DNA from: Pseudomonadota bacterium
GTDB taxonomy: Bacteria; Desulfobacterota; Desulfobacteria; Desulfobacterales; Desulfolunaceae
DNA length: 35,033 nucleotides
Direction of reading: 5' to 3'
NCBI GenBank assembly: GCA_018818835.1
Contig: JAHIRD010000018.1
Location: 1 to 35,033 of the forward strand
The translations under genes were made by a program, and so were the position numbers. Under the pieces are notes generated by a model. That model did not search any database and was not told where the DNA came from. It saw only the letters and a list, made by a program, of their open reading frames with translations. Positions 25,755 to 34,450 of this stretch are shown one piece after another (position 1 is the stretch's first letter; each line of letters opens with the position of its first letter).

Positions 25755-26819
25755 TCATGGTTTTTTTTTCTCTTCTGCTTTTTCTTCAGGCAGGTCAGGC
25801 GGGGCTGACGCGTTGTTCCATATGGACTTTGCAAATTTGAGATAACCCTGGACGTTGTTCAAACGGGCATCAATGCTTTTATTCAAGGGAATGACATTGC
25901 CTTCGATGAGGGGCTGGAGGTGTTTGGCCATTTCCATGGCGCCACCTCCGGTAAGAACAATACAGTCAATATCCCAGTCTTCGGACCAGAGACGGTTGAT
26001 GTCTGTGGCGATGGAACTGGCAGAATGGGCAAAGACCTTGTCCCTTAAGTTTGTGATATTGTATTCCTTGCCCCTGATTTTGATGGAACCACTTTCGATG
26101 GCATCGAAAAGCCGGTATATTTCTACATTGACACCACTTTCCTTGCGCAGCTTGGTGGCGATCACTGAAAAACTTTTGGAAATTCCCGTGTCCATGGTAC
26201 TGCTTCCGCGTTCCACGTACTGCATATTGTTGATGATGGTGAAATCCGTGGTCCGGAATCCGATGTCCACCACACCGATTTTTTTCCGGGTCAGGTCGGT
26301 ATCAGAAATTTTACCATTATCATCCATGATGAGATTGAAAACACTGCCCAGGGGCTGGGGCATCATCTTGACCTTATTGATAAAAATTTTTTTGGATATT
26401 TTTTCACCGTCCGGGGTGTGGTAAACGATGGAATGATGACCTGCGATGATGTCGTTGAAGCGTTTGTAATCACGCTTCAGGTATCCCACGGGCAAACCGG
26501 ATACCACGTTGAACGAGGTGTCGCTATCCGAGCAGAGACCCACGGAGGTCAAGGCAAGAACCTTCACATACTCAGAGAGAAGTTTGTCCTGGTCCAGGGT
26601 GAACTGCCTGACCGTGGATTGCTGTTCGGCAAATTCTCCGATAAAATAACTTTTATCTCCGAGGGTGACGTGCAGGTTCTTGGTCAGTGAGCTGTCACCA
26701 AATGCTGAACGAAACTGGATATCATTGGAATCCCCAAGAAGTGATTTGAAGATAACATTTTCATTGCCAACGGTTGCCTTGGTAAACCCGAATCCTACAT
26801 CAATTCCGATTGCTTTCAT
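25755..26819 (-). CDS. Actin-like ATPase, ParM/StbA family
   Basis: A 354-residue protein of the actin/Hsp70 ATPase fold. Phosphate 1 motif IGIDVGFGFTKA is at 4-15, phosphate 2 is VVDIGFRTTDFTI in the middle, and the adenosine motif VLTGGGA is near the C-terminus; the tail is Lys/Glu-rich. The family includes filament-forming plasmid segregation proteins (ParM, Alp) as well as chromosomal members of unknown role. The start was moved from an in-frame GTG at 26831 to ATG at 26819 because GGAGGAG lies between them. No ParR-like DNA-binding partner or centromere-like repeat cluster is adjacent, so a segregation role is not supported by context. Confidence 0.83.
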   Translation of the reverse strand: MKAIGIDVGFGFTKATVGNENVIFKSLLGDSNDIQFRSAFGDSSLTKNLHVTLGDKSYFIGEFAEQQSTVRQFTLDQDKLLSEYVKVLALTSVGLCSDSDTSFNVVSGLPVGYLKRDYKRFNDIIAGHHSIVYHTPDGEKISKKIFINKVKMMPQPLGSVFNLIMDDNGKISDTDLTRKKIGVVDIGFRTTDFTIINNMQYVERGSSTMDTGISKSFSVIATKLRKESGVNVEIYRLFDAIESGSIKIRGKEYNITNLRDKVFAHSASSIATDINRLWSEDWDIDCIVLTGGGAMEMAKHLQPLIEGNVIPLNKSIDARLNNVQGYLKFAKSIWNNASAPPDLPEEKAEEKKKP

Positions 26820-26916
26820 TGTCTCCTCCACCTTATGATGATAATATGTTTAAAATCTATATGGTGATATTTCGAATGTATCAGGGGTCACGAACATGTG
26901 GCGAATGCAGCCAGAA

Positions 26917-27960
26917 TTACATGGCTGTTTCGTTGATTATTTTAACCAGTTCGGGCTCAAGGCCCAGAAAAAGTTTGACGAGCCTTGGATCAAAATCTAT
27001 ACCGCTTTTACTCTCGATCTCTTGGAAAGCCAGGGAAACAGGCCAGGCTTTTTTATAAGGTCTGTCTGAAATAAGGGCGTCAAAAACATCACAGATTCCC
27101 ACAATTCGGCTGATCAAAGGGATTTCATCACCTTTCAAGCCCAGATTGTATCCTGAACCATTCCATTTTTCATGGTGGGTGAGTGCAATGGTTTCCGCAT
27201 CCTGAATGAGCTTGGAACGGCTGCCGGACAGCAATTTTGAACCGATGGTGGTGTGCCCTTTCATGATGTGCCACTCATCGGACGTGAGCTTTCCTTTTTT
27301 CAGAAGAATGGAATCGGAGATGCCTATTTTCCCGGCATCGTGAAGCATGCTTGAAAGCGCAAGGGTCTCTGCCTCAGCAGGCTTCAATCCGGCAGAACGG
27401 CCAAGAAGTTCAGCCATACGGCTGATCCTGGCCACATTTTGACCGGTCCCGTTATCTCTGTATTTTGACGCAAGACTAAGGCGTTTGATAATTTCAACCT
27501 GGGTTTCTTTCAACTCCCGGGTCCGCTCCCTTATTTTTTCTTCAAGAATGAGGTTCCTGTTGCTGAGTTCTTCCTGGGTTATCTTAAGGCTCAGATGGGT
27601 TTTTACCCGGGCACGGACTTCTGATATATCAAAGGGCTTGGTAATGTAATCCACCGCCCCGATTTCAAGCCCCTTGCGTTTGTGCTGGGGATCATCAATG
27701 GCGGTGATGAAGATGATGGGAACCGTCTTGGTCACTGGGTTTTCTTTTAAGCGCTGGCACACTTCAAATCCGTCCATTTCCGGCATCAGTATGTCCAGAA
27801 GTATCAGATCCAGGCGATTGGCTTTTGTGTATTCAATGGCCTTGGGGCCATTTAAGGCGACGCCTAATTTGTAATCCTGCTTAAGGGTCTGTACAAGAAT
27901 ATCTATATTGGCCTTGGTATCATCGACCAGAAGAATCCTTCTGTTAGAAAGTCCACTCAT
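26917..27960 (-). CDS. Response regulator with degenerate HD-GYP domain
   Basis: A 347-residue protein. The receiver domain (7-122) has the acidic pair D13-D14, phosphoacceptor D56 and K108. A coiled linker (125-160) leads to an HD-GYP domain (about 160-347), a family that hydrolyses cyclic di-GMP. The HD pair H207-D208, H236, H262-H263 and D291 are kept. The usual RDxETGxH signature reads RDNGTGQN (168-175), losing one Glu and one His ligand, and GYP reads GYN (270-272). Phosphodiesterase activity may be altered or lost. ATG at 27960 was chosen; an in-frame TTG at 27981 has no ribosome site, and GAGG stands rather far from the ATG. The upstream hybrid kinase is the likely partner. Confidence 0.88.
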   Translation of the reverse strand: MSGLSNRRILLVDDTKANIDILVQTLKQDYKLGVALNGPKAIEYTKANRLDLILLDILMPEMDGFEVCQRLKENPVTKTVPIIFITAIDDPQHKRKGLEIGAVDYITKPFDISEVRARVKTHLSLKITQEELSNRNLILEEKIRERTRELKETQVEIIKRLSLASKYRDNGTGQNVARISRMAELLGRSAGLKPAEAETLALSSMLHDAGKIGISDSILLKKGKLTSDEWHIMKGHTTIGSKLLSGSRSKLIQDAETIALTHHEKWNGSGYNLGLKGDEIPLISRIVGICDVFDALISDRPYKKAWPVSLAFQEIESKSGIDFDPRLVKLFLGLEPELVKIINETAM

Positions 27961-28096
27961 GCGTGTTATGGAAAACCTCAAAAATGTTTATAAAATCCGA
28001 TGATGCCAAGGTTGAAAATCTACCGGAAACTGCTGCCCATGATTCCAGAGACTATCACCATTTTATTTATCAATACAATATTATCAGGAAAAGTCA

Positions 28097-28128
28097 AGGT
28101 TCAGGTTGATTCCCTGTGAATTGAACCT
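28097..28128 (-). terminator. Weak hairpin after the hybrid kinase gene
   Basis: Arms AGGTTCA (28097-28103) and TGAACCT (28122-28128) with an inner ATTC/GAAT stem lie 18 nt after the kinase stop. On the minus strand TGACTTTTCC follows, a poor T-run, so termination may be partial and the regulator gene may be read through. Confidence 0.3.
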
Positions 28129-28145
28129 GGGGCAGGTTGTTTCAT

Positions 28146-31100
28146 TTAGATTGCCTTCAGTTGTCCGTTGAGATCTTCGAGAACATCAATGGCTTCATCA
28201 AAATTATAGTTTTTGACATGGGTTTCCAGATCCTGAACCAGATTGTCAAGTCTCGGGTTGATGCTATCCCCATAAAAAAACAGTTTGATTTTTTCGAGTC
28301 TGTTTTCGGACTCAACAGGATCGAAATCTTTGAGCGTTTTCATAAGGGCAGGGATCAGGCGGATCACTTTTTCCGGGCTGAAGGGATGTTGCCTCGATTT
28401 TTTTTGCGTGTTTGTATTCTCCTGCATGTGCTTGTCCGAAAAGGTAACCCGGTGAATGGACTCAAGGACCAGCTTCAACTCCTCATCCACCCTTATAAAA
28501 TCTTTTTGGTATTCGGTGCCCTGGGCGTGTCTCATGGATTTTTCAAGGACTTCTGCCGCATGGTACAACCGTTTTGCGGAAATATTCCCTGCCGTACCTT
28601 TCAGGGAATGGGCCTGAATAAGGGCCTTGTCCCAGTGTTCGCTTGCAATGTTTCTACGGAAATTTTCAGAAAAGTCGATGAAACCATGGCTGAAACTTAA
28701 AAGAATTTTCATATACCGTTCCCAGGAACCGCCAAAACGGTTCAACCCTTCTTCAAGATCAATGCCGGGCAGGGTGCCGGGTACTTGAAATGATTCGGAT
28801 TCAATGGACACTGGGACCGACCCACACTTGGCCCCCATGGGGGAGTTTTTCAGGTTGAGTTTCAGCATGGACAGAAGGCGTTCTCTGTCCACGGGTTTTG
28901 GGATATAATCATTCATCCCCGCTGCAATACATTTTTCACGATCACCGTACATGGCATGGGCTGTCATGGCAATGATGGGAATATCTCTCAAGCCCAGTTT
29001 GTTCCGGATGGCTTTGGTGGTTTCGATCCCGTCCATCTCAGGCATCTGTACATCCATCAAGACAGCATCATAGGATTCCTTCTGGATAGAATCCAGAGCT
29101 TCAATACCATTGTTTGCCACATCGATGACGATCCCCGGAAGATCGAGCATTTCAAGGACAACCAACTGATTGATGGAATTGTCTTCCACAAGAAGAAGTC
29201 TAATGTCCGAAAATTTTTCTCTGCTTGGTGATTTGTCCTTCCGGTCATGGGTCTGAGGTGACTCGTATCCGTAGATTTCCATGATGGTATTGAACAGAAG
29301 GGAGGGTTTGATGGGTTTCATCAAAAAACTTTCAACCCCTGCTTCCCTGGCTCGATTGATTTCTTTTTCATTGCCAACAGCACTGATCATAATAATGGGC
29401 GGTGCTGATGAAAGATACTTGCGTTTGATTTTATGGGCGGCCGTGATACCGTCCATACCCGGCAGCCGGATGTCCATGAGAATCAAGCCGTAGGGTTCTT
29501 CAAGAAATGCAGCTTCAAAATTGATGATGGCATCTTCCGCGGATTCCACAAGTTCAGTTCTGAATCCAAAAGATTCCATGTAGCGCTTGATTACCATCAA
29601 GGTGGACGGATTGTCTTCCACAATCAGCACCTTTTTGTTTTTGATTTTTGATGGGATTATAGGTTTGAAAGGATTTGCTGTGACATTTCGTTTGAAGAAA
29701 CAGGTGAAGAAGAATGAACTTCCCTTGCCCGGTGTGCTGTCAACCCAGATATCTCCACCCATCATGGTGACGATTTTTCGGCATATGGCCAGGCCCAGGC
29801 CCGTGCCGCCGTATTTCCGTGTTGAGGAACTATCTGCCTGGGCAAAGGCTTCGAACAGGTCACGGTTTGTGCGCTTGAACGCATCCGTGTCGATGCCGAT
29901 GCCCGTATCTTTGATACAAAAAAGAATTTCCACAGTGTTGCCTTCCATGGAACGGACTTCGGCCCGGATACAGATTTCTCCTTTTTTTGTGAATTTAAAG
30001 GCATTGGAAACCAGATTGGCCAGAACCTGCCTCAGCCGGATGGGATCACCTGTCAGTATGCCGGGCACGTTGGATTGGATATCAATGATCAGCTCAAGCT
30101 CTTTGGATATGTTTTTTTCAAGAAACATGTCCGCCAGATTGTCAATCACATCTTGAAGGTTGAACTGAACATCCTTGAAATCGGTTCGCCCCGAATCTAT
30201 TTTTGAAAAATCCAGAATATCATTGACCAGTTCAAGCAAGGAGATGGATGAGGACCGAATAATCTTGAGATATTCTTTCTGTTTGATTTGGCTTTTGGAT
30301 TTCATAAGAAGATCGGACATTCCTATGATGGCGTTGAGTGGTGTTCGTATTTCATGGCTCATGTTTGCCAGAAATTCCGTTTTTGCTTTAGCGGACTGGT
30401 CTGCAATCTCTTTGGCCTTAAGCAGCTCCAGATTGGCGGTGATCAGTTCGGCTGTACGCTCCCCCACCCGTTTTTCGAGCAGGTTACGTTCCTCTTCATG
30501 TTTTTTTTCAATTTTTTTCCGGATGGTGACATCCCGGCAGATTCCCCTGAAACCTGTGGTGCGGCCTTCGTTATCACGAATCAGAGAAACGGAGATGGCA
30601 AGGGTCCGGACGGCGCCATCCTTCCGGACCATTTCAAAATCCTTGATTTTGATTGCTTCCCCTGTGGTAAAAATCGTGTTGAAGACCCTGTACAGGGATT
30701 TTGCTGTTTTTTCCGTGGTGTAGGCCTTGTAGTGGATGCCGTTTAATTCTTCGGGTGAATATCCTGAAAGATCGCACAGTCCCTTGTTGAAGAAAATCAG
30801 CTTTCCGGAAAGGTTGACTTCAAAAAAACCCTCCTGGATATCGTTGAGAATTTCACGGTACGTAGCCCTGTTTTCATGGAAAACCGATTCACTCTTCTCC
30901 CGCTTGCCGATTTCATGGAACAATAAGGTGCTCGCCTGGTTTAGCTCATGGGTTTTTTTCTTGATAATGCCTTCGAGTTTGTTCTGGTAATTAGCACGTT
31001 CTTGTTCCAGGTTCTTGTGCTGGGTTATGTCCGAAAAAAAACACAAGGTGGCGTTCTGTCCCTCCCAGGTGATGGCCCTGGAATGGATTGTTACCCATCG

Positions 31101-31397
31101 GAGTTCTCCGTTTTTATTCAAGATTCTGAGTGATGAGGTCTGATCTGGCTCGTGATTGCTCTTCGTGTTGTTAATCAACTGCATGATTGCCGAGGCATCC
31201 TCGGGGTGGATAAGGTCTGTAACCAGACATGACATCAGGTCGTTGAGGGAATATCCCGTGTCGCTGAGCAATTTGTAATTGGCATAGATCGGCTTATCTT
31301 TGATAAGCACAAGAATGCCTTGGTTTGAATTTTCGACGATACGTTGAAATGCATTGGGGCAGTCCCCATTGCCGGAATATGATGAACGTTTGGCCAA
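28146..31397 (-). CDS. Hybrid sensor histidine kinase (PAS-PAS-HK-REC-REC-HPt)
   Basis: A 1083-residue cytoplasmic protein with no membrane helix. Domains in order: PAS (about 15-130), coiled coil, PAS (175-295), coiled coil, HisKA with phospho-acceptor H348 in [10 protein letters not shown], HATPase with GTGLGLAI at 531-538, receiver 1 (D642), receiver 2 (D782), and an HPt domain with H930 in [10 protein letters not shown]. This is a full intramolecular phosphorelay. About 95 further residues follow the HPt. The start is TTG at 31397, supported by the strong ribosome site GGGGAGGG (31404-31411); no ATG fits as well. The HD-GYP response regulator 185 nt downstream is the obvious output. The signal sensed by the PAS domains is unknown. 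Confidence 0.93.
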   Translation of the reverse strand: MAKRSSYSGNGDCPNAFQRIVENSNQGILVLIKDKPIYANYKLLSDTGYSLNDLMSCLVTDLIHPEDASAIMQLINNTKSNHEPDQTSSLRILNKNGELRWVTIHSRAITWEGQNATLCFFSDITQHKNLEQERANYQNKLEGIIKKKTHELNQASTLLFHEIGKREKSESVFHENRATYREILNDIQEGFFEVNLSGKLIFFNKGLCDLSGYSPEELNGIHYKAYTTEKTAKSLYRVFNTIFTTGEAIKIKDFEMVRKDGAVRTLAISVSLIRDNEGRTTGFRGICRDVTIRKKIEKKHEEERNLLEKRVGERTAELITANLELLKAKEIADQSAKAKTEFLANMSHEIRTPLNAIIGMSDLLMKSKSQIKQKEYLKIIRSSSISLLELVNDILDFSKIDSGRTDFKDVQFNLQDVIDNLADMFLEKNISKELELIIDIQSNVPGILTGDPIRLRQVLANLVSNAFKFTKKGEICIRAEVRSMEGNTVEILFCIKDTGIGIDTDAFKRTNRDLFEAFAQADSSSTRKYGGTGLGLAICRKIVTMMGGDIWVDSTPGKGSSFFFTCFFKRNVTANPFKPIIPSKIKNKKVLIVEDNPSTLMVIKRYMESFGFRTELVESAEDAIINFEAAFLEEPYGLILMDIRLPGMDGITAAHKIKRKYLSSAPPIIMISAVGNEKEINRAREAGVESFLMKPIKPSLLFNTIMEIYGYESPQTHDRKDKSPSREKFSDIRLLLVEDNSINQLVVLEMLDLPGIVIDVANNGIEALDSIQKESYDAVLMDVQMPEMDGIETTKAIRNKLGLRDIPIIAMTAHAMYGDREKCIAAGMNDYIPKPVDRERLLSMLKLNLKNSPMGAKCGSVPVSIESESFQVPGTLPGIDLEEGLNRFGGSWERYMKILLSFSHGFIDFSENFRRNIASEHWDKALIQAHSLKGTAGNISAKRLYHAAEVLEKSMRHAQGTEYQKDFIRVDEELKLVLESIHRVTFSDKHMQENTNTQKKSRQHPFSPEKVIRLIPALMKTLKDFDPVESENRLEKIKLFFYGDSINPRLDNLVQDLETHVKNYNFDEAIDVLEDLNGQLKAI

Positions 31398-31528
31398 TCA
31401 AAACCCTCCCCAGGTATGAAGTCCATGTATAAATCCTTGGGCATGATGAATCAAAGACGCATTTAAACTGAAAACCCCATGCGTTGGCGGTGATCAACAC
31501 CATACCCTTCACCTCATTTCAATGTACT

Positions 31529-31553
31529 GAATGAATATATAAAAAATTCATTC
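31529..31553. promoter_or_regulatory. Palindrome in the divergent kinase/ATPase control region
   Basis: GAATGAAT (31529-31536) and ATTCATTC (31546-31553) form a perfect 8-bp inverted repeat with a 9-nt A/T spacer, followed by CCCCCC. It lies in the 477-bp gap (31398-31874) from which the kinase and the PilB-like gene are transcribed apart, so an operator is possible. The remainder of the gap holds a weak GGACT/AGTCC hairpin near 31704-31727 and no recognisable gene or riboswitch. Confidence 0.35.
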
Positions 31554-31874
31554 CCCCCGTCTTGAATTCAGGTGAAAAACCCTATAATTTCTGATAACTA
31601 ACCGACTTTATATCAAGAAGTCAAAAAATGAAAGGGGTATTTATTATTTGTTTTTCTTTCCGAACGTTGTTCTTGGGGCTTGAACCGGAAGGGGGCTTCG
31701 GACTTATAAACCCGGAGTCCCTTTGGGGTGAACATGAAAATAAACTGTGCAGAATTTTTATAATTGCAATTCCCCTCTGTGCGTTTTATCGTAAGGCATA
31801 AATTCCTCGTATTTTGATTTTTCCGTGGGGGCCACTATTTAACACACGCATAAATTCCGGCGAAAAGGGTTCCG

Positions 31875-33659
31875 ATGTATACAGATAAAGACGTTTTCAA
31901 GTCCCTGATCAAACATGGTCTGATGACCAAAGAGCAGGCACGTGACATCCTGTTAAGTAAAGGGCAATCCGATGAAAAAACGCCCCGGAAAAAAAGTTCC
32001 AATCCCGGGTTAGGGGACCATCCTGCAACCATCATCGACTTTATTTCGGCCTATGGTATTAACCGGGCGGACAAGGTCACTGAACGGTTGGATGAGGACC
32101 TGATCTTTCAGACCCTTGCCAAGGACTGGGGTGTTCCCTATATTAAAATTGATCCGTTAAAGCTCGACCTGGCCCTTGTGACCAATACGGTTCACAAGAC
32201 CTTTGCCATGAAAAATCTGTTGCTCCCTTTGGAGCGGAAAGAGGGCTCCCTTTTGGTTGCAACTCCGGATCCCTTTAATCGGGAGGGTCTGGATGATCTG
32301 AAGCGGGTGGTTCAGATGGATGTCAAGCCTGTTGTCAGTTCGAAAAGTGATATCATTAAATATATCAACGAATTTTTCGGATTCCAGAAATCCATTGCCG
32401 CAGCGGAAAATCAGTTTTCCGGGCCTTCGGTGGATCTGGGCAACCTTGAACAATATGTTAAATTGAAATCCATGGATGACCTTCCATCCACGGATCATCA
32501 TATCATCAATGCCGTGAATCATCTTTTCAGTTACGCCTTTGACCAGCGTGCCAGTGATATTCATATTGAACCCTTGCGTGAAGTCACACATGTGAGAATG
32601 AGAATCGATGGCATGCTCCATGTGGTCTATACCCTTCCAAAAAAGGTGCATAATGCCATTATCAGCAGGATTAAAGCCCTGTCTCGGCTGGATATGGCGG
32701 AAAAACGAAGACCCCAGGATGGACGAATTAAAACCGACAAGGATGGTGTGGAAGTGGAGATTCGTGTGTCCACGGTCCCCATGGCATTTGGGGAAAAGGT
32801 GGTGATGAGGGTGCTCCATCCGGATACCATGTTCCAGGATCTTCCTGCCCTGGGATTTTCCGAAGAAGCCCTTGCCCGCTATGAAGATTTTATCAAAATG
32901 CCCCATGGTATTATTCTGGTTTGCGGCCCCACGGGAAGTGGAAAATCCACAACCCTTTACTCAACACTTCGGGCCTTGTCCAGCACAGCCATTAATATCA
33001 CCACCGTGGAAGACCCCATTGAAATGGTCCATGAAGGCTTCAATCAGATTGCGGTCCAGCCCAGTGTGGGTATTACCTTCGGGAATATCCTCAGGAATAT
33101 CCTGCGCCAGGATCCGGATGTGATCATGATCGGTGAGACCCGGGATTATGATACGGCTGAAAATGCGGCACAGGCAGCCATGACGGGCCATCTGGTTTTT
33201 TCGACCCTTCATACCAATGATGCGGCCTCGGCCATTAGCCGACTTTTGGATCTGGGGATTCCTTCTTATATTATTCAGGCAACGCTGGTGGGGGTCATGG
33301 GGCAGAGACTGGTTCGGAAAATTTGCGATTATTGCAAGGAACCCTTTGACATAGAAAGCGAAACCCTAAAGGGCCTTGGCCTGGAAACGGGCTTGAAAGG
33401 CATCCTGGAACTGCACAAGGGAAAGGGCTGTGTCAAATGCCGGGGGACCGGGTACAGAGGACGGTTGGCCATTTTTGAAATTCTTAAATATTCCGAAGCC
33501 ATTCGTCAACTCACAACCCCAGCCGCCGACGTGGCCCTGATCAAGAAAATCAGCATAGAAGAGGGGATGGTCACCTTACGAAAAGATGCCGTTCAGAAAA
33601 TGCTCAAAGGCATGACCACCTATGAGGAAGTCTTGAGGGTGACCTGGGGAGCTGATTGA
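31875..33659 (+). CDS. PilB/GspE-type secretion or pilus assembly ATPase
   Basis: A 594-residue protein. Residues about 1-170 form the N-terminal MshEN-like domains, and 190-590 the ATPase. Walker A GPTGSGKSTT is at 351-360, the Asp box TTVEDPIE follows at about 380, then Walker B (DPDVIMIGETRD) and the His box (GHLVFSTLHTNDA). A tetra-cysteine metal site (CDYC and CVKC) near the C-terminus identifies the GspE/PilB group and argues against the retraction ATPase PilT. The enzyme drives extension of type IV pili or type II secretion pseudopili. No gspF, pilC or pilin gene is adjacent, so which system it serves is open. The ribosome site is AAAGGG. Confidence 0.92.
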   Translation: MYTDKDVFKSLIKHGLMTKEQARDILLSKGQSDEKTPRKKSSNPGLGDHPATIIDFISAYGINRADKVTERLDEDLIFQTLAKDWGVPYIKIDPLKLDLALVTNTVHKTFAMKNLLLPLERKEGSLLVATPDPFNREGLDDLKRVVQMDVKPVVSSKSDIIKYINEFFGFQKSIAAAENQFSGPSVDLGNLEQYVKLKSMDDLPSTDHHIINAVNHLFSYAFDQRASDIHIEPLREVTHVRMRIDGMLHVVYTLPKKVHNAIISRIKALSRLDMAEKRRPQDGRIKTDKDGVEVEIRVSTVPMAFGEKVVMRVLHPDTMFQDLPALGFSEEALARYEDFIKMPHGIILVCGPTGSGKSTTLYSTLRALSSTAINITTVEDPIEMVHEGFNQIAVQPSVGITFGNILRNILRQDPDVIMIGETRDYDTAENAAQAAMTGHLVFSTLHTNDAASAISRLLDLGIPSYIIQATLVGVMGQRLVRKICDYCKEPFDIESETLKGLGLETGLKGILELHKGKGCVKCRGTGYRGRLAIFEILKYSEAIRQLTTPAADVALIKKISIEEGMVTLRKDAVQKMLKGMTTYEEVLRVTWGAD

Positions 33660-33735
33660 TCTTCATGGTGAATCTGTTTTCCACCACCCGCTCCCCCGGT
33701 GGCCGCTGAAGCACACGGAGAGCACAGCGCTGCAG

Positions 33736-33850
33736 ACAGTGTTCCAATGTCCGTGTCAGTCCGTGGTCGTCTGTGTTCGTCCACGAAAGAAATAGCCTGG
33801 ACAAACACGGACTGTCACAGACAAACACGGACATGTTCCACAGACGGTGT
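33736..33850. repeat. Imperfect inverted repeat of CCGTGT/ACACGG words
   Basis: The arms 33736-33783 and 33798-33850 are imperfect reverse complements rich in the words GTCCGTG and ACACGGAC. The unit lies just after the PilB-like gene and carries no plausible reading frame. It resembles the ACGAAG family in using short purine-rich words but is not the same sequence. Confidence 0.5.
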
Positions 33851-33877
33851 TGCAAGGTTAAACCGTTTTTTTATTTC

Positions 33878-33900
33878 GTTTCCAGGCAATGCCTGGAAAC
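33878..33900. repeat. 23-bp perfect palindrome
   Basis: GTTTCCAGGCA, a central A, then TGCCTGGAAAC form an 11-bp perfect stem, preceded by a T7 run (33865-33871) and followed by TTAACTTTTT. It could be a bidirectional terminator between the ATPase gene and lexA or a protein site. Being over 200 bp from the nearest stop makes the terminator role uncertain. Confidence 0.45.
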
Positions 33901-34009
33901 TTAACTTTTTAATTTAACCTTAACTTTAATCTTACAAGGTCATGAAGGACATGAAGTTTAGGGTAGAGATGTTTTCTTTTCTTCATGAACGTCATGCTTC
34001 ATGGTAAAA

Positions 34010-34103
34010 TTAAACCACCCGTTCGCTACGCTCACTGAAGGACACGAAGAACCACGAAGAAGGGCAGAAACTGGCCTCCGGCGGCCCTACCGGGAGCCAA
34101 ACT
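34010..34103. repeat. Dispersed ACGAAG repeat, copy C (inverted)
   Basis: The 41-bp core 34010-34050 is identical to copy A (24513-24553) in inverse orientation. Homology continues, with gaps, through ACGAAGAAGGGCA and CCCTACCGGGAGCCAAAC to about 34103. The stretch upstream (33905-34000) holds shorter inverted words (CATGAAGGACATGAAG and CTTCATGAACGTCATG). Confidence 0.65.
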
Positions 34104-34168
34104 TTTAAAAAGTTTGACAAACAGGTTTTTTTTCATAACCGTTGAATTCTCGATATCACCCGCAACAT

Positions 34169-34208
34169 GTAGGGGCAATCCCCCCGTGGTTGCCCTTGTT
34201 CGTACATC
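34169..34208. repeat. Single REP-like unit
   Basis: Begins GTAGGGGCAATCCCCCC and matches 4398-4437 in inverse orientation at 39 of 40 positions, with 34 bp in a row identical. It contains the GTAG head and an imperfect palindrome (GGGCAA / TTGCCC). It stands alone, without an opposed partner nearby. Confidence 0.65.
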
Positions 34209-34314
34209 CATGGTGTTGGTTGGTATGGAAGATGTTGCCATGCGGATAGGGCAAGAGAAATGTTGGGTGGTGATGGACGAGTGAAAATAAATATCCACCG
34301 ATGAGAATGCTTAA

Positions 34315-34363
34315 GCGGATGATGGCCTTTTCGGTGGTCAAAGCACACTACCATGGGTTTCCG
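34315..34363. repeat. Diverged copy of the GCGGA hairpin
   Basis: GCGGATGATGGCCTTTTCGG to TTTCCGC resembles 24259-24309 in order and spacing, with GCGGA/TCCGC ends, but the central GTGGGC palindrome is decayed. The remaining 34209-34314 and 34364-34450 show nothing recognisable. Confidence 0.45.
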
Positions 34364-34450
34364 CTATGGTGGGAGTTCTCGTTGTTCGGATAGAAATTAA
34401 AGCCGACGTATTACGGGTCCGGTCGCACCATCATGATTACCTACACAGGT

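Noticed and set aside
25755-26819. Plasmid partition locus
   Set aside because: Only the ParM-like gene is present; there is no ParR-like gene, no centromere-like direct repeats and no replication gene nearby.
31640-31874. Cyclic di-GMP riboswitch before the PilB-like gene
   Set aside because: Suggested by context, but the conserved GEMM core and tetraloop receptor sequences were not found.
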